Shown here: positions 1 to 9,629 of the stretch, one piece after another
Layout of the letters: every line of letters starts with the position of its first letter
Position numbering within the stretch: the stretch's first letter is position 1
Assembly (NCBI RefSeq): GCF_009902005.1
Contig: NZ_WUTT01000001.1
Location: forward strand, 685,601-749,600
DNA: 64,000 bases
Direction of reading: 5' to 3'
Source: Halomonas alimentaria
Lineage (GTDB): Bacteria; Pseudomonadota; Gammaproteobacteria; Pseudomonadales; Halomonadaceae
Program-made: the position numbers and the translations under genes
The notes under the pieces: generated by a model
What the model was told of the DNA's origin: nothing
Databases searched by the model: none
The model's input: only the letters and a program-made list of their open reading frames with translations

Positions 1-44
1 GGCGTTGAGCTAACCGGTACTAATGGCCCGTGAGGCTTGACCAT
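1..44 (+). rRNA. 3' end of 23S rRNA (partial)
   Basis: The first bases match the conserved 3' terminus of bacterial 23S rRNA: the GTTGAGCTAACCGGTACTAA segment, then the GTGAGGCTTGACC end. The gene starts outside the window. The 5S gene follows on the same strand, as expected for an rrn operon in 16S-23S-5S order. The exact 3' end is placed by comparison with E. coli and could be off by a few bases. Confidence 0.9.
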
Positions 45-125
45 ATAACACCCAAGGGGTCTGTGATGACCCACGACGCCGGATACGCAAGAGACGTGTC
101 GTGTCAGCATGAATCACCGTTTTTC

Positions 126-242
126 GCCTGACGACCATAGCGAGCGTGAACCACCTGATCCCATGCCGAACTCAGCAGTGAAACCGCTCAGCGCCGATGG
201 TAGTGTGGGGTCTCCCCATGTGAGAGTAGGTCATCGTCAGGC
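126..242 (+). rRNA. rrf: 5S ribosomal RNA
   Basis: The segment has the usual gammaproteobacterial 5S layout. It opens with GCCTGACGACCATAGCG, has the conserved CCGAACTCAG loop in the middle, and its 3' strand (GTCATCGTCAGGC) pairs with the 5' end. It is about 117 nt long and lies about 80 nt after the 23S end. Confidence 0.93.
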
Positions 243-252
243 ACTTATTCAG

Positions 253-279
253 AAACCCCAGCCCATGGCTGGGGTTTCG
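253..279 (+). terminator. rrn terminator hairpin 1
   Basis: A perfect 11-bp inverted repeat (AAACCCCAGCC / GGCTGGGGTTT) with a 3-base loop lies just after the 5S gene. The T tract after it is short, so termination may need the second hairpin at 347-386. Confidence 0.75.
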
Positions 280-289
280 TCGTTCCAGG

Positions 290-345
290 GGTCTCCCCAT
301 GGAGAGTAGCGGAGCGCCGCCCGGATCATCGTCAGGCACTTATTG
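290..345 (+). repeat. Partial duplication of the 5S rRNA 3' tail
   Basis: Positions 291-345 repeat, with an insertion, the last part of the 5S gene and its downstream spacer (211-252): TCTCCCCATG, GAGAGTAG, then ATCATCGTCAGGCACTTATT. It is too short to be a second 5S gene. It looks like the scar of a lost or deleted second 5S copy before the second terminator. Confidence 0.7.
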
Positions 346-346
346 A

Positions 347-386
347 GAAAAGCCCCGAGCATCGTGAGATGGTCGGGGCTTTTTGC
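347..386 (+). terminator. rrn terminator hairpin 2
   Basis: AAAAGCCCCGA and TCGGGGCTTTTT form a strong GC-rich stem ending in a T run. This is a classical Rho-independent terminator closing the rRNA operon. Confidence 0.85.
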
Positions 387-458
387 GTTCGGGGTGTCAT
401 GCGGCGGCCTGGTGGGGCTGGTAGAATCAGCGCTCGTTTCACGTCGCAGCAGGTCGTC

Positions 459-1160
459 ATGCAAGCCACTTCTCGCCGCATCGTCACCAACCAGGCGGGT
501 CCGCACCAGGGGCTCGAGGCGCGCGTGGCGCGGGCCCTGCAGCACCCGTGGCGCAAGCCGGTCGCCGAGCACACCCATGAGGCCTTCGCCTCCGCTGCGC
601 GCTGGCGAGAGGCGCGCAGCGACATGCCGCTGATCCTGGATGCCGGCTGCGGAGTGGGCATTTCCACTCGCCGGCTGGCGGAGGCCTTTCCCGACCATGC
701 GGTGATCGGCGTCGATCGCAGCGACAGTCGGCTGACTCGGGAGCACGGTCCACTGCCCGACAATGCGCTGCTGGTACGCGCCGATCTGGTGGATTTCTGG
801 CGACTCGCCTTCCGGGCAGGCTGGCGGCCGGCTCGTCACTACCTGCTCTATCCGAATCCCTATCCCAAGGCGTCGCTTCTCAAGCTGCGCTGGCATGGCC
901 ACCCGGTGTTGCCCTTCATCCTGGCTCTGGGCGGTCGCCTGGAGCTGCGCTCGAACTGGCGGCTCTATCTGGAGGAGTTCTGCCTGGCGCTGCAGCAGGC
1001 CACCGGGGTGGAGGCGGCCGTGGAGCCTCACATTCCCGGCGAGACTTACCTGACGCCCTTCGAGAGGAAGTACCACGTCAGCGGTCAGCCGCTGTGGCGG
1101 CTGGTGGCCGAGCTTTCGCCCGATCCCGCACTGGTTCCCGCAGAGCAAGGAGAGCATTGA
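459..1160 (+). CDS. TrmB-like SAM-dependent methyltransferase
   Basis: This 233-aa protein resembles the tRNA (guanine-N7) methyltransferase (TrmB) family. It has a Rossmann SAM-binding motif (LDAGCGVG, about residues 58-65) followed by an acidic 'VIGVDRS' strand, and the 'YPNPYPK' segment corresponds to the TrmB catalytic PNPWPK loop. The C-terminal part (GETYLTPFERKY) also fits TrmB, whose proteins end in a T-x-(F/Y)-E-x-(K/R) motif. The ATG at 459 is chosen because the upstream in-frame extension runs into the rrn terminator. The window may not hold the organism's only TrmB, so this could be a paralogue. The stop overlaps the next start by one base (TGATG), so the two genes are probably translationally coupled. 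Confidence 0.75.
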   Translation: MQATSRRIVTNQAGPHQGLEARVARALQHPWRKPVAEHTHEAFASAARWREARSDMPLILDAGCGVGISTRRLAEAFPDHAVIGVDRSDSRLTREHGPLPDNALLVRADLVDFWRLAFRAGWRPARHYLLYPNPYPKASLLKLRWHGHPVLPFILALGGRLELRSNWRLYLEEFCLALQQATGVEAAVEPHIPGETYLTPFERKYHVSGQPLWRLVAELSPDPALVPAEQGEH

Positions 1161-1489
1161 TGGCATTCGTCTACCTGGCCCTGGCGATCGTCGCCGAGGT
1201 GGTGGGTACCACCGCCCTGAAGGCCTCGGAGGGCTTCACCAAGCTGTGGCCGAGCGTGACCGTGGTGGTGGGTTATGCTCTGGCCTTCTATCTGTTGGCT
1301 CTGGTGTTACGCACCATCCCGGTGGGCATCGCCTATGCGATCTGGGCGGGCCTCGGCATCGTGCTGGTGACCGTGGCGGGCGTCGTGCTCTATGGCGAGA
1401 AGCCGGACCTGCCGGCACTCCTGGGGATCGCCATGATCATCGGTGGCGTTGCAGTGATTCAGCTGTTCTCTTCCGTCTCGGCCCACTGA
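1160..1489 (+). CDS. Small multidrug resistance (SMR) exporter, EmrE-like
   Basis: This 109-aa protein has four transmembrane helices. In SMR exporters, antiparallel dimers exchange protons for quaternary cations at a membrane-embedded glutamate. That residue is present here as Glu13 in helix 1 (AEVVGTT). The helix 3 motif IAYAIWAGLG and the Trp in it match EmrE closely and fit the Qac/multidrug subgroup better than SugE/Gdx. The start overlaps the stop of the TrmB-like gene. In a halophile, betaine-type osmolytes are also conceivable substrates. Confidence 0.9.
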   Translation: MAFVYLALAIVAEVVGTTALKASEGFTKLWPSVTVVVGYALAFYLLALVLRTIPVGIAYAIWAGLGIVLVTVAGVVLYGEKPDLPALLGIAMIIGGVAVIQLFSSVSAH

Positions 1490-1529
1490 CGCCCACGACA
1501 CAACACAACCTCCTTGAACGAGCCCTGCC

Positions 1530-2969
1530 ATGCGCCGCCTTTTTCGCCTTGCTGCCCTCATCCTGCCGCTGACTCTCGCCATGCCCGTACAGGCAGCCGG
1601 CTTCGATAGCGTCTCTAGTCTGACCGACAAGGGGTTTCATCTCAGTGCCGAGGCGCGGCTGCTGGATGATGATAGCGTCCTGGCGGCCATCGAGCCGGAG
1701 CGACAGCTATCCCCCGCCTCGGTGAGCAAGAGCTACCTGGCCGCGGCGGCTCTTGATCGCTGGGGCCCGCAGCACCGTTTCACCACGCGGCTGGTCAGCG
1801 AGGCGCGTCCGGATGCCGAGGGTGTCCTGCATGGCGACCTGATCCTCGATGGCGGTGGCGAACCGGCGTTGACCACCGAAGATCTGTGGCGCCTGGTGCA
1901 GCGGCTGTACCAGGCGGGGGTGCGTGAGGTGAGCGGCAGGCTGCTGGTCAGCCAGTGGCGCTTCGGGCCGGTGGAGTGCATCACCACCGACCGCTGCGAG
2001 GCCCGCGAGCGTACCCGTCACGCCTATAGTGCGCTGCTCTCCTCGGCCGGGGTCAATTATGGCAACTGGTGCGTCAACGTGGCTCCGGCGGAGGCGCCCG
2101 GCGAACCGGCGAATGTCATCGGCTGCGATAGCCAGGCGGCCATCCTGGCCATCGACAACCGCGTGGTGACTCGCCCGGACAACAGCGGCACCCAGATCAG
2201 CGCCGAGCGCGTGACCCGCGACGGGCGTGACGTGATGCTGCTCAGCGGCCAGATCTCTACCAATGCCCACCCGCGTGATATCTACCGGGCCAGCTCCGAT
2301 CCTGCCGACCAGATGGCGTTGACGCTGCTGGCGATGCTCGACCAGTCGGGGATCACTGTCACCGACGGGGCGGATACCACCCAGGCGTCTCCGCCACCCG
2401 CTGCGGCAACACTGGCCGCCGTGGATGGCAAGCCGCTGCAGGAGCTGCTGCTGCGCGCCATGCACTACTCCAACAACTACATGGCCGACATGCTGACCCT
2501 GAACCTGGTGGAGACGCCCCGCGCCGACCTGCGCTCAGGCGGAGCCGCCATCGAGGCCTTCGTGGCCGGCATCCCGGACCACGGGCCGGTGACCCTGCTC
2601 AGCGGCAGTGGACTGACACCGGAGAACCGCACCTCGGCCCGCGGTGCCAATGCGCTGCTGGATAGCCTCTACCACCGTCCCTCCCTGTTCCCCAGTTTCG
2701 CGGCGACCCTGCAGTCCCCGGCCAATGGCGTCATGCGCTTCATCCGGCGAGGCTCCGATACCTTCCAGCGCCATGTGATGCTCAAGACCGGCACCCTCAA
2801 CCAGCCGGTGACGGTGCGTGCCGTGAGCGGCTACTTCCGCACCGCCAGCGGGCGCTGGGGGGCCTTCAGCGTGCTGGTCAACGGCACGGGCAGCACCCCC
2901 TACCTGAGCTGGCCGGAGGTGCTGGATCCCCTGGCGCTGGACCTCGAGCAGATGATCGACAACCATTGA
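1530..2969 (+). CDS. dacB: D-alanyl-D-alanine carboxypeptidase/endopeptidase (PBP4, DacB)
   Basis: This 479-aa periplasmic penicillin-binding protein of class C trims or cleaves peptidoglycan peptide cross-links. A signal peptide (about residues 1-22, cleaved after VQA) is followed by the catalytic domain. The three active-site motifs are SxxK (Ser64-Val-Ser-Lys67), SxN (Ser314-Asn-Asn316) and KTG (Lys419-Thr-Gly421). The roughly 240-residue insert between SxxK and SxN is typical of PBP4. The gene ends 31 bases before dgkA and probably shares a transcript with it. Confidence 0.93.
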   Translation: MRRLFRLAALILPLTLAMPVQAAGFDSVSSLTDKGFHLSAEARLLDDDSVLAAIEPERQLSPASVSKSYLAAAALDRWGPQHRFTTRLVSEARPDAEGVLHGDLILDGGGEPALTTEDLWRLVQRLYQAGVREVSGRLLVSQWRFGPVECITTDRCEARERTRHAYSALLSSAGVNYGNWCVNVAPAEAPGEPANVIGCDSQAAILAIDNRVVTRPDNSGTQISAERVTRDGRDVMLLSGQISTNAHPRDIYRASSDPADQMALTLLAMLDQSGITVTDGADTTQASPPPAAATLAAVDGKPLQELLLRAMHYSNNYMADMLTLNLVETPRADLRSGGAAIEAFVAGIPDHGPVTLLSGSGLTPENRTSARGANALLDSLYHRPSLFPSFAATLQSPANGVMRFIRRGSDTFQRHVMLKTGTLNQPVTVRAVSGYFRTASGRWGAFSVLVNGTGSTPYLSWPEVLDPLALDLEQMIDNH

Positions 2970-3000
2970 GCGGCCTGGCCAATACTCCAAGGAATCGACG

Positions 3001-3372
3001 ATGAAACCCGGACATACCGGCTGGCGTCACCTCGTGCACTCCACCCGTTACTCGCTGAAGGGGCTGAAGGCCGCCTGGCGCCACGAGTCGGCGTTTCGAC
3101 AGGAGCTGACCCTCTGCCTGCTGCTGCTGCCGCTGGTCTGGTGGGTCGGCGATGGGCCGGTGGAGTGGATCCTGCTGCTCGGCAGCTGCGCGATCGTGCT
3201 GATCGTGGAGCTGCTCAACAGCGCCATCGAGAGTGTCGTGGACCGTATCGGTCCCGAACGTCACGAGCTCTCCGGGCGCGCCAAGGACCTCGGCTCCGCC
3301 GCCGTCATGTTGTCGCTGTTGCTGGCCGGCCTGACCTGGCTGTTGCTGCTGGGACAGAAATTCTTCGGCTGA
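3001..3372 (+). CDS. dgkA: Diacylglycerol kinase
   Basis: This 123-aa integral membrane enzyme phosphorylates diacylglycerol, recycling lipid released during osmoregulated glucan and envelope synthesis. The family signature is intact: E-L-L-N-S-A-I-E followed by VVDRIGPE and HELSGRAKDLGSAAV. Three transmembrane helices are visible (about residues 37-50, 56-73 and 97-118). It lies downstream of dacB in a likely two-gene envelope unit. Confidence 0.95.
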   Translation: MKPGHTGWRHLVHSTRYSLKGLKAAWRHESAFRQELTLCLLLLPLVWWVGDGPVEWILLLGSCAIVLIVELLNSAIESVVDRIGPERHELSGRAKDLGSAAVMLSLLLAGLTWLLLLGQKFFG

Positions 3373-3451
3373 TACGCCGTCATGGCGGATGCCAGCAGGG
3401 GCCCCGCTTCGCTATGCTGGGGGTATTCGCCAATTCGGATGCGAGACGCCC

Positions 3452-6451
3452 ATGCCCCTGCCCGATGACTTTCTGCCGCTGATCGATATTCCAGAGCCCC
3501 TCAAGGCGCCGCTGGAGCGAACCCGGGTGCGGTTGGCCGAGGCGCTGGGCCAGGCCGAGAACCTGGCGGAGATGACCGACCGTGACTCTCCGCTGGAAGA
3601 CTGGCTGGGCCTCGCCGAGCCGCGTCGTGAGCAGCTGGCCCGGGTCCTGGCGGTATCGGACTTCGTGACCGAGACGCTGGTGCGCTATCCCGACTGGCTC
3701 CTGCACCTGGACGCCAATGGTGAGCTGGATGCCGTGCCGGATGCCGAGGTCATGCGCGGCTGGCTCGATGAACGCCTCGAGGAGGCCGAGGACGAGGCGG
3801 CCATGCACGCCGCCATCCGTCGCTTCCGACGGGCGCGCATGGTCGGCATCGTGTGGCGTGATCTGACTCGCCCGGAAGGCATCGACATGTGGGCCACCTC
3901 GGCGGCGGTATCGCGGCTGGCCGAGACCTGCCTGGAGGCGGCACTGGCCTGGCTGGAACGCTTCCTCGAGCCGCGCTGGGGGCGCCCCGCGCCGCGTCGC
4001 GATGGCAGCGAGCAGCGCCTGGTGGTGCTGGGCATGGGCAAGCTCGGCGCCGGTGAGCTCAACCTCTCCTCGGATATCGATCTGATCTTCGCCTTCCCCG
4101 AGAACGGCGAGACCGAGGGTGGCCGCAAGTCCCTCGAGCACCAGGAGTACTTCACCAAGCTGGGGCAGCGGTTGATCGGTGCCCTGGATGCGGTCACCGC
4201 CGACGGCTTCGCGTTCCGCGTCGACATGCGCCTGCGCCCGCTTGGCGACGGCGGCCCGCTGGTCGGCAGCTTCAACTCGCTCTCGGGCTACTATCAGGAT
4301 CAGGGGCGCGAGTGGGAGCGCTACGCCATGCTCAAGGCGCGCCCGGTGGCCGGCGACCTGGATGCCGGCGCCGAGCTGCTCGCCGGGCTGCGCCCCTTCG
4401 TCTATCGCAAGTACCTCGACTTCGGTGCCATCGAGTCGCTGCGCGAGCTCAAGGGCATGATCAACCGCGAGGTGCGTCGCAAGGGCATGGAGGGCAATAT
4501 CAAGCTCGGTCCCGGTGGTATCCGCGAGGTGGAGTTCGTGGTCCAGGCCTTCCAGCTGATCCGCGGGGGGCGCGATACCGAGCTGCAGGTGACTTCCCTG
4601 AAGAGCGCCCTGGAGCGCCTGCCCGAACTCGGCCTGCTGCCCGCCGAAGTGGTCGATGAGCTGCTCCCCGACTACGTCTTCCTGCGCGACCTGGAGCACG
4701 CCCTGCAGGCCCTGGAGGACCGCCAGACCCAGAGCCTGCCCGCTGACGAGCTTGACCGTGAACGGGTCGCCCTGGCACTGGACATGGAGGACTGGCCGGC
4801 CCTGATGGCCTGCCTCGACGAGGCCCGCACCCGCGTACGCCGCCACTTCGACGCGGTGATCGCCGAGCCCGAGGAGGAGGTGGAGGAGGTCGCCGAGGCA
4901 ACCGCCGGGGGTATTCCCCTGGAGCAGTGGCGGGCGCTGTGGCGCGGCGAGCTCGACGAGGAGGAGGGGACGGCGCTGCTGGAGGAGGCCGGCTTCGCCG
5001 ATCCCGCCGCCGCGGCGCGTCGGTTGGCTACGCTCTATCACTCCCGGCAGGTACAGGGCATGCAGCGCATCGGCTTCGAGCGGCTGGAGGCCCTGCTGCC
5101 GCTGCTGCTGGATGCCGTCGCGGCCAGCGACACCCCGGATACCGCCCTGGAGCGAGTGCTGCCGCTGATCGAGTCGGTACTGCGGCGTACCGCCTACCTG
5201 GCCTTGCTGCGCGAGAATCCCGACGCCCTTGGCCACCTGATGACGCTTTGTGCGGCGAGCCCATGGATCGCCGAACACATCGCGCGCTACCCGATCCTGC
5301 TCGATGAACTGCTCACCCCCGAGACCCTCTACACTCCCGCCGACAAGTCGCGACTCGCCGATGAGCTGCGCCAGGCCCTGGCGCGGATCCCCGAGGAGGA
5401 CGAGGAGGCCCAGCTCGAGGCCCTGCGGGTCTTCAAGCACGCCCAGACGCTGCACGTGGCCGCCTCGGATATCGCCGGCACCCGCCACCTGATGAAGGTG
5501 AGCGACTATCTCACCTATATCGCCGAGGTGATCCTCGAGGCTGTGCTGGCCATGGCCTGGAAGCACCTGACCCGCAAGCACGGCTTCCCCGAACTGGCCG
5601 ACGGCGGACGCGCCGACCGTGAACCCGCCTTCCTGATCGTCGGCTACGGCAAGCTGGGGGGCATCGAGCTGGGCTACGGCTCCGACCTGGACCTGGTGTT
5701 CATCCACGATGGCGCCACCCAGGGCGAGACCGATGGCAAGCGGGTGCTGGACAACGGCGTCTTCTATACCCGCCTGGGGCAGCGCATCATCCACCTGCTC
5801 ACCGCGGTGACGCCGGCCGGCACCCTCTATGACGTGGACATGCGACTGCGTCCCTCGGGCAACTCCGGGCTGCTGGTCACCTCGCTCAGTGCCTATGCCG
5901 ACTATCAGCGCCGCGAGGCCTGGACCTGGGAGCACCAGGCGCTGGTGAGGGCCCGGGTGGTGGCGGGGCATCCGCGGCTGGCCCAGGGCTTCGCTGACGT
6001 GCGTCGCGAGATCCTCGGCCGTGAGCGCGATGTCGAGGCACTGCGCGAGGAGGTGGTGAAGATGCGCCAAAAGATGCGCGACCACCTGGCTGGCAAGAGC
6101 GGGGAGGGGGAGTTCGATCTCAAGCACGACCCCGGCGGCATGGTGGACCTCGAGTTCCTCTGCCAGTATGCCGTGCTGGCCATGGGCCACGAGACCCCGG
6201 AGCTGCTGGCCTTCAGCGACAACATGCGCATCCTCGAGACCCTGGAAACCACCGAGCGGCTGCCGGCCCGGGAGTGCCAGCGCCTGCGCGAGGCCTACCT
6301 GGCCCTGCGCAGCGCCGCCCACCGCGCCTCGCTCACCCGCGAGCCGGCCCTCGGCCGCAACGAGGCCTTCCAGGAGCATCGCCGGGTGGTCATCGAGGCC
6401 TGGCAGCGGCTGCTGGAACCGGCGGAACAGGACGTAAATCCCAAGGATTGA
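3452..6451 (+). CDS. glnE: Glutamine synthetase adenylyltransferase / adenylyl-removing enzyme
   Basis: This 999-aa bifunctional enzyme adenylylates and deadenylylates glutamine synthetase in response to PII, setting nitrogen assimilation. Two nucleotidyltransferase domains are present in the expected order. The N-terminal adenylyl-removing half has [20 protein letters not shown] (about residues 193-212) and the C-terminal adenylyl-transferring half has [20 protein letters not shown]. Each carries the GS/SD-x-D metal-binding pair. The ATG at 3452 gives the family length; an upstream in-frame ATG at 3389 would add 21 residues of no obvious relation to the family. Confidence 0.95.
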   Translation: MPLPDDFLPLIDIPEPLKAPLERTRVRLAEALGQAENLAEMTDRDSPLEDWLGLAEPRREQLARVLAVSDFVTETLVRYPDWLLHLDANGELDAVPDAEVMRGWLDERLEEAEDEAAMHAAIRRFRRARMVGIVWRDLTRPEGIDMWATSAAVSRLAETCLEAALAWLERFLEPRWGRPAPRRDGSEQRLVVLGMGKLGAGELNLSSDIDLIFAFPENGETEGGRKSLEHQEYFTKLGQRLIGALDAVTADGFAFRVDMRLRPLGDGGPLVGSFNSLSGYYQDQGREWERYAMLKARPVAGDLDAGAELLAGLRPFVYRKYLDFGAIESLRELKGMINREVRRKGMEGNIKLGPGGIREVEFVVQAFQLIRGGRDTELQVTSLKSALERLPELGLLPAEVVDELLPDYVFLRDLEHALQALEDRQTQSLPADELDRERVALALDMEDWPALMACLDEARTRVRRHFDAVIAEPEEEVEEVAEATAGGIPLEQWRALWRGELDEEEGTALLEEAGFADPAAAARRLATLYHSRQVQGMQRIGFERLEALLPLLLDAVAASDTPDTALERVLPLIESVLRRTAYLALLRENPDALGHLMTLCAASPWIAEHIARYPILLDELLTPETLYTPADKSRLADELRQALARIPEEDEEAQLEALRVFKHAQTLHVAASDIAGTRHLMKVSDYLTYIAEVILEAVLAMAWKHLTRKHGFPELADGGRADREPAFLIVGYGKLGGIELGYGSDLDLVFIHDGATQGETDGKRVLDNGVFYTRLGQRIIHLLTAVTPAGTLYDVDMRLRPSGNSGLLVTSLSAYADYQRREAWTWEHQALVRARVVAGHPRLAQGFADVRREILGRERDVEALREEVVKMRQKMRDHLAGKSGEGEFDLKHDPGGMVDLEFLCQYAVLAMGHETPELLAFSDNMRILETLETTERLPARECQRLREAYLALRSAAHRASLTREPALGRNEAFQEHRRVVIEAWQRLLEPAEQDVNPKD

Positions 6452-6473
6452 TCAAAAAGGAATCTTGCATCGC

Positions 6474-6911
6474 ATGAACAAGGTACTGGTACTCCACGGC
6501 CCCAACCTCAACCTGCTGGGTACCCGCCAGCCGGAGATCTACGGCCACGAGACCCTGGAAGACGTCAACAACAGCCTGTACGAGCAGGCAGCGCTGGGGG
6601 GCTGGGAGATCACCTGCCGCCAGAGCAACCATGAGGGCGAGCTGATCGACCTTATCCAGGCGGCGCGCCTCGACGGTACCGCGGCGATAATCATCAATCC
6701 GGCGGCCTTCACCCACACCTCGGTGGCGATCCTCGATGCCCTCAACGCCTTCGAGGGCCGCGTCATCGAGGTACACCTCTCCAACGTGCACAAGCGCGAG
6801 AGCTTCCGCCACCACTCCTACGTCTCGCTGCGTGCCGACGGGGTGATCGCCGGCCTCGGCAGCCAGGGCTATCGTGCCGCCCTGGAGGCGGTGATGCAGG
6901 CGGCCGCCTAG
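6474..6911 (+). CDS. aroQ: 3-dehydroquinate dehydratase, type II
   Basis: This 145-aa enzyme performs the third step of the shikimate pathway. The type II signature is clear: [21 protein letters not shown] at the N-terminus with the catalytic Tyr, [13 protein letters not shown] in the middle, and [17 protein letters not shown] with the catalytic His. An AAGGA ribosome site lies 12 bases before the ATG at 6474; a TTG at 6465 is a less likely start. The 3' end overlaps the convergent transporter gene by four bases. Confidence 0.96.
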   Translation: MNKVLVLHGPNLNLLGTRQPEIYGHETLEDVNNSLYEQAALGGWEITCRQSNHEGELIDLIQAARLDGTAAIIINPAAFTHTSVAILDALNAFEGRVIEVHLSNVHKRESFRHHSYVSLRADGVIAGLGSQGYRAALEAVMQAAA

Positions 6912-7855
6912 AGAGGCAGCAGGCCGAACAGGGTCAGCAGCCAGATCATCAGGCTGATGGTGAGGAAGGAGGCCAGGGTGCCGACCATCAGTGCCGCGGC
7001 GCTGGTGTCGCCCTGGCCGAACTGCTTGCCGAACAGCGGGTAGACGCTGATCATCGGCGCGCAGGCGAACAGCAGGCCGGCGGCGATCATGAGTGGATCC
7101 GCATCGGGCAGCAGCAGGAAGAAGGCCAGTACCGCCAGGGGGTGAAGCAGCAGCTTGCCGATCACGACCTGCCCCATGTCGGCCGCCATGCCGCGTACCT
7201 TGAGGCCATGCAGCATGCCGCCGATGGTGAACAGTGCGGCCGGCCCGGCGGCCTCGGCAAGCATGTCGACGGACTGGCTCACTGGGCCAGGCAGTTGCCA
7301 GCCGGTCAGGGCCAGGGTCACGCCGATCAGCAGGCCGATCAGCACCGGGTTGCGCGAGAGCCTGGCGAGTGTCTTGCGGACGACCCGGGAAAACCCACCG
7401 CCATTGTGACGACTGGCCTCGGCCAGGGTGAGCGCCACGGGGATGATCAGCATGGTCTCCACCACCATGTTCAGCGCCATGAAGATCGCCGCCGGTGCGC
7501 CGATGACCATCACCGCCACCGGATAGCCGATAAAGCCGCTGTTGGCCGCCGACATGCCCAGGGCATGGATGGCCGCGGCATCCAGTGAATGACCGCGCCA
7601 GCGCGACAGGGTCAGTCCCACGGCGAATACCAGAACCGAGCCCAGCCCATAGGCCAGCAGGTAGCCGACATTCAGGGCTTCCTCGAGCGGGGTGGCGGTC
7701 AGGGCGCGGATCAGCAGCGAGGGCAGGGCGAAGTACATCACGAAGGTCGCGATGCCTTGCATGTTGTCGCGACTCACCAACCCGGAAAACGCCGCCAGGA
7801 AGCCGGCACCGATCAGCAGGAAGATCGGCAGCGTGATCGTCAGTATCTCCAGCAC
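6908..7855 (-). CDS. AEC family transporter (auxin efflux carrier fold)
   Basis: This 315-aa membrane protein has about ten hydrophobic helices arranged as two five-helix repeats, as in the bacterial AEC/malonate-permease family. It begins [23 protein letters not shown] and has the family's conserved '[10 protein letters not shown]' motif in its first half and a '[11 protein letters not shown]' segment near the C-terminus. The substrate cannot be read from sequence; relatives carry small carboxylates or amino acids. It is downstream of the IclR regulator on the same strand and the two may be co-transcribed. Confidence 0.85.
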   Translation of the reverse strand: MLEILTITLPIFLLIGAGFLAAFSGLVSRDNMQGIATFVMYFALPSLLIRALTATPLEEALNVGYLLAYGLGSVLVFAVGLTLSRWRGHSLDAAAIHALGMSAANSGFIGYPVAVMVIGAPAAIFMALNMVVETMLIIPVALTLAEASRHNGGGFSRVVRKTLARLSRNPVLIGLLIGVTLALTGWQLPGPVSQSVDMLAEAAGPAALFTIGGMLHGLKVRGMAADMGQVVIGKLLLHPLAVLAFFLLLPDADPLMIAAGLLFACAPMISVYPLFGKQFGQGDTSAAALMVGTLASFLTISLMIWLLTLFGLLPL

Positions 7856-7873
7856 GAGGCTTTCCTTGGCATA

Positions 7874-8659
7874 TCAGCTGATGGTGGTGCGAATGTCGCG
7901 TGCCTTCTGCTGCAGCAGCGGCAGGTACTCCTGCATCAGGGTATCGTGATCGATCCGGGCGGCATTGGTGCTGATATTGATGGCACCCAGCAGGTGACCG
8001 TTGGCATCGAAGGCGGGTACCGCGATGGAACGCAGGCCGGAGTCGAGCTCCTGGTCGGCGATGGCATAGCCCTGGCGACGAACCTCGAGGATGCAGGCCT
8101 TCAGCTCGTCCTTGTCGGTGATGGTCTTGTCGGTATGTCTCTGCAGCACCGCATGCTCCAGCCAGGCGTCCAGCTTTTCATCCGGCAGCTGGGCCAGCAG
8201 TACCCGGCCCATGGAAGTATGCGCCGCGGGCAGGCGGGTACCCACCGACAGGGTGATGGCCATCAGCCGGTGGCGTGAGGAGGAGCGGGCCACGTAGGTC
8301 ACCTCCTCGCCGTCGAGCACGCCCAGCGAGGAGGACTCGCCGCACTGCCGGGTGATATCTTCCAGAACCTGCTGGATCACGCTGCGGTAGTTGTTGCTGG
8401 ACAGGAAGGCATAGCCGAGCTGCAGCACCTTGGGGGCCAGCTCGAAGACGCGCTGCTGCTTGCGCACATAGCCCAGGGCATGGAGGGTCAGCAGGAAGCG
8501 CCGGGCGCGGGCCCGGTTCATGCCGGTGCGTGCGGCGACCTCGCTGAGCGTCATCCGCGGATGCGCCTCGTCGAAGGCCAGGATCACCTCCAGCCCGCTG
8601 GCCAGGGCGGTGACGAAGTCACGATCATCGGGACTGAGAACCTCTTCCTCGGGTGTCAT
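7874..8659 (-). CDS. IclR-family transcriptional regulator (PcaR/PobR type)
   Basis: This 261-aa protein has an N-terminal winged helix-turn-helix (MTLSEVAARTGMNRARARRFLLTL, about residues 36-59) and a C-terminal IclR effector-binding domain. That domain includes 'LPAAHTSMGRVLLA' and 'GLRSIAVPAFDANGHLLGAINIS'. It resembles the PcaR/PcaU/PobR branch that controls protocatechuate catabolism. That agrees with the divergent neighbour, a truncated pcaB. No other pca genes remain nearby, so its present target is unclear; candidates are its own promoter, the AEC transporter gene downstream, or pca genes elsewhere. Confidence 0.88.
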   Translation of the reverse strand: MTPEEEVLSPDDRDFVTALASGLEVILAFDEAHPRMTLSEVAARTGMNRARARRFLLTLHALGYVRKQQRVFELAPKVLQLGYAFLSSNNYRSVIQQVLEDITRQCGESSSLGVLDGEEVTYVARSSSRHRLMAITLSVGTRLPAAHTSMGRVLLAQLPDEKLDAWLEHAVLQRHTDKTITDKDELKACILEVRRQGYAIADQELDSGLRSIAVPAFDANGHLLGAINISTNAARIDHDTLMQEYLPLLQQKARDIRTTIS

Positions 8660-8798
8660 CGGCGTTCCATCAAGGGCTTGCTGAGTTGCTCATGGTGTGT
8701 CTCCAATCTAGCATAGCGTTCGAATCGCGAACACTTGTACGGTATTGGGCTTTCGTCGGTTGGCCCAGCTCTCAGCCCCCTGAAACCGGGAGATCACC

Positions 8799-9575
8799 AT
8801 GCCTGCCTCCTTGCTGCAGCACCCCTTCATGAGCCAGTCGGCACTCGCCGAGACCGATTCAGAGAGTATGGTCCAGGCCATGCTGACCTTCGAGCTGGGC
8901 CTGGCGGAGGTTCAGGAGGCGCGCGGTGCCGTGCCCGCCGGGGCCAGTCGTCAGATGCGCGATATCCTCGCCGCGCACGCCTTCGATGTGGAGGCCATCG
9001 CCGCGGGCATCGCCAGCGGCGGTAACGCGGCGATCCCCTTCGTCAAGCAGGGGCGGGCGGCATTGCCCGATGAGCTCAAGCGCTACTTCCACCAGGGTGC
9101 CACCAGCCAGGACGTGGTGGACTCGGCGCTGATGCTGCTTTTGAAACCGCGCCTGGCGGCACTGGATCTCCTGCTGGTGCGTTGCCGCATCGCCGCCATC
9201 ACGCTGATGGAGGCCCATGCCGGCACGGCGATGGTGGGGCGCACGCTGATGCAGCAGGCGCTGCCCATCACCTTCGGTGTCAAGGTGGCCCACTGGGCCA
9301 TCGGCCTGGAGCAGGCCCGGCGGCGCCTGGCCGGCGTCGAGTTGCCTGTGCAGTTCGGCGGTGCCGTGGGGGTGCACTCCGGCTGGGAAGTCCACGGGGT
9401 CGATCCCATGACACCCCTGGTTGTCGGCAATGGTGTGAAGCGTGATCTCGAGCGGGTTTGCAGTCTATGCCCCCACAAGACGCGCTGCGCCCGGGTGCTC
9501 GCGGATGGGCCGGAGCCCGAGGCCTGCGACTTCTGTCCCAATGCCGGTACTTTGGAGGCGTTGGGCAGCCATTGA
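8799..9575 (+). pseudogene. Truncated pcaB fused to a DUF6455 C-terminal fragment
   Basis: The open frame encodes 258 aa but is a chimera. Residues 1 to about 191 match the N-terminal half of 3-carboxy-cis,cis-muconate cycloisomerase (PcaB), including the TSQDVVDSA and MVGRTLMQQALP motifs. The match stops at VQFGGAVG, so the fumarase/aspartase signature loop (GS-x-x-MPxKxNP) and the C-terminal half are missing. From about residue 194 the sequence becomes a cysteine-rich tail (RDLERVCSLCPHKTRC, then CDFCPNAGTLEAL) typical of DUF6455 proteins. A deletion in the ancestral genome most likely joined the two genes in frame near 9,370. Cycloisomerase activity is not expected; the zinc-knuckle-like tail could still fold. 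Confidence 0.82.
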
Positions 9576-9599
9576 GTTTGCAAGGTTTCATCTACCCTG

Positions 9600-9627
9600 A
9601 AGGCCCGCCGTGTTGGCGGGCCTTTTC
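9600..9627 (+). terminator. Terminator after the pcaB/DUF6455 chimera
   Basis: AAGGCCCGCC and GGCGGGCCTT form a 10-bp stem followed by TTTTC. It lies between convergent genes and could stop transcription from either side. Confidence 0.85.
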
Positions 9628-9629
9628 GT

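Noticed and set aside
3380..6379. 999-residue open frame on the minus strand opposite glnE
   Set aside because: It is a mirror of high-GC codon bias in glnE; the composition (poly-Gln/Leu/Gly/His) is that of antisense frames, and glnE is unmistakable on the plus strand.
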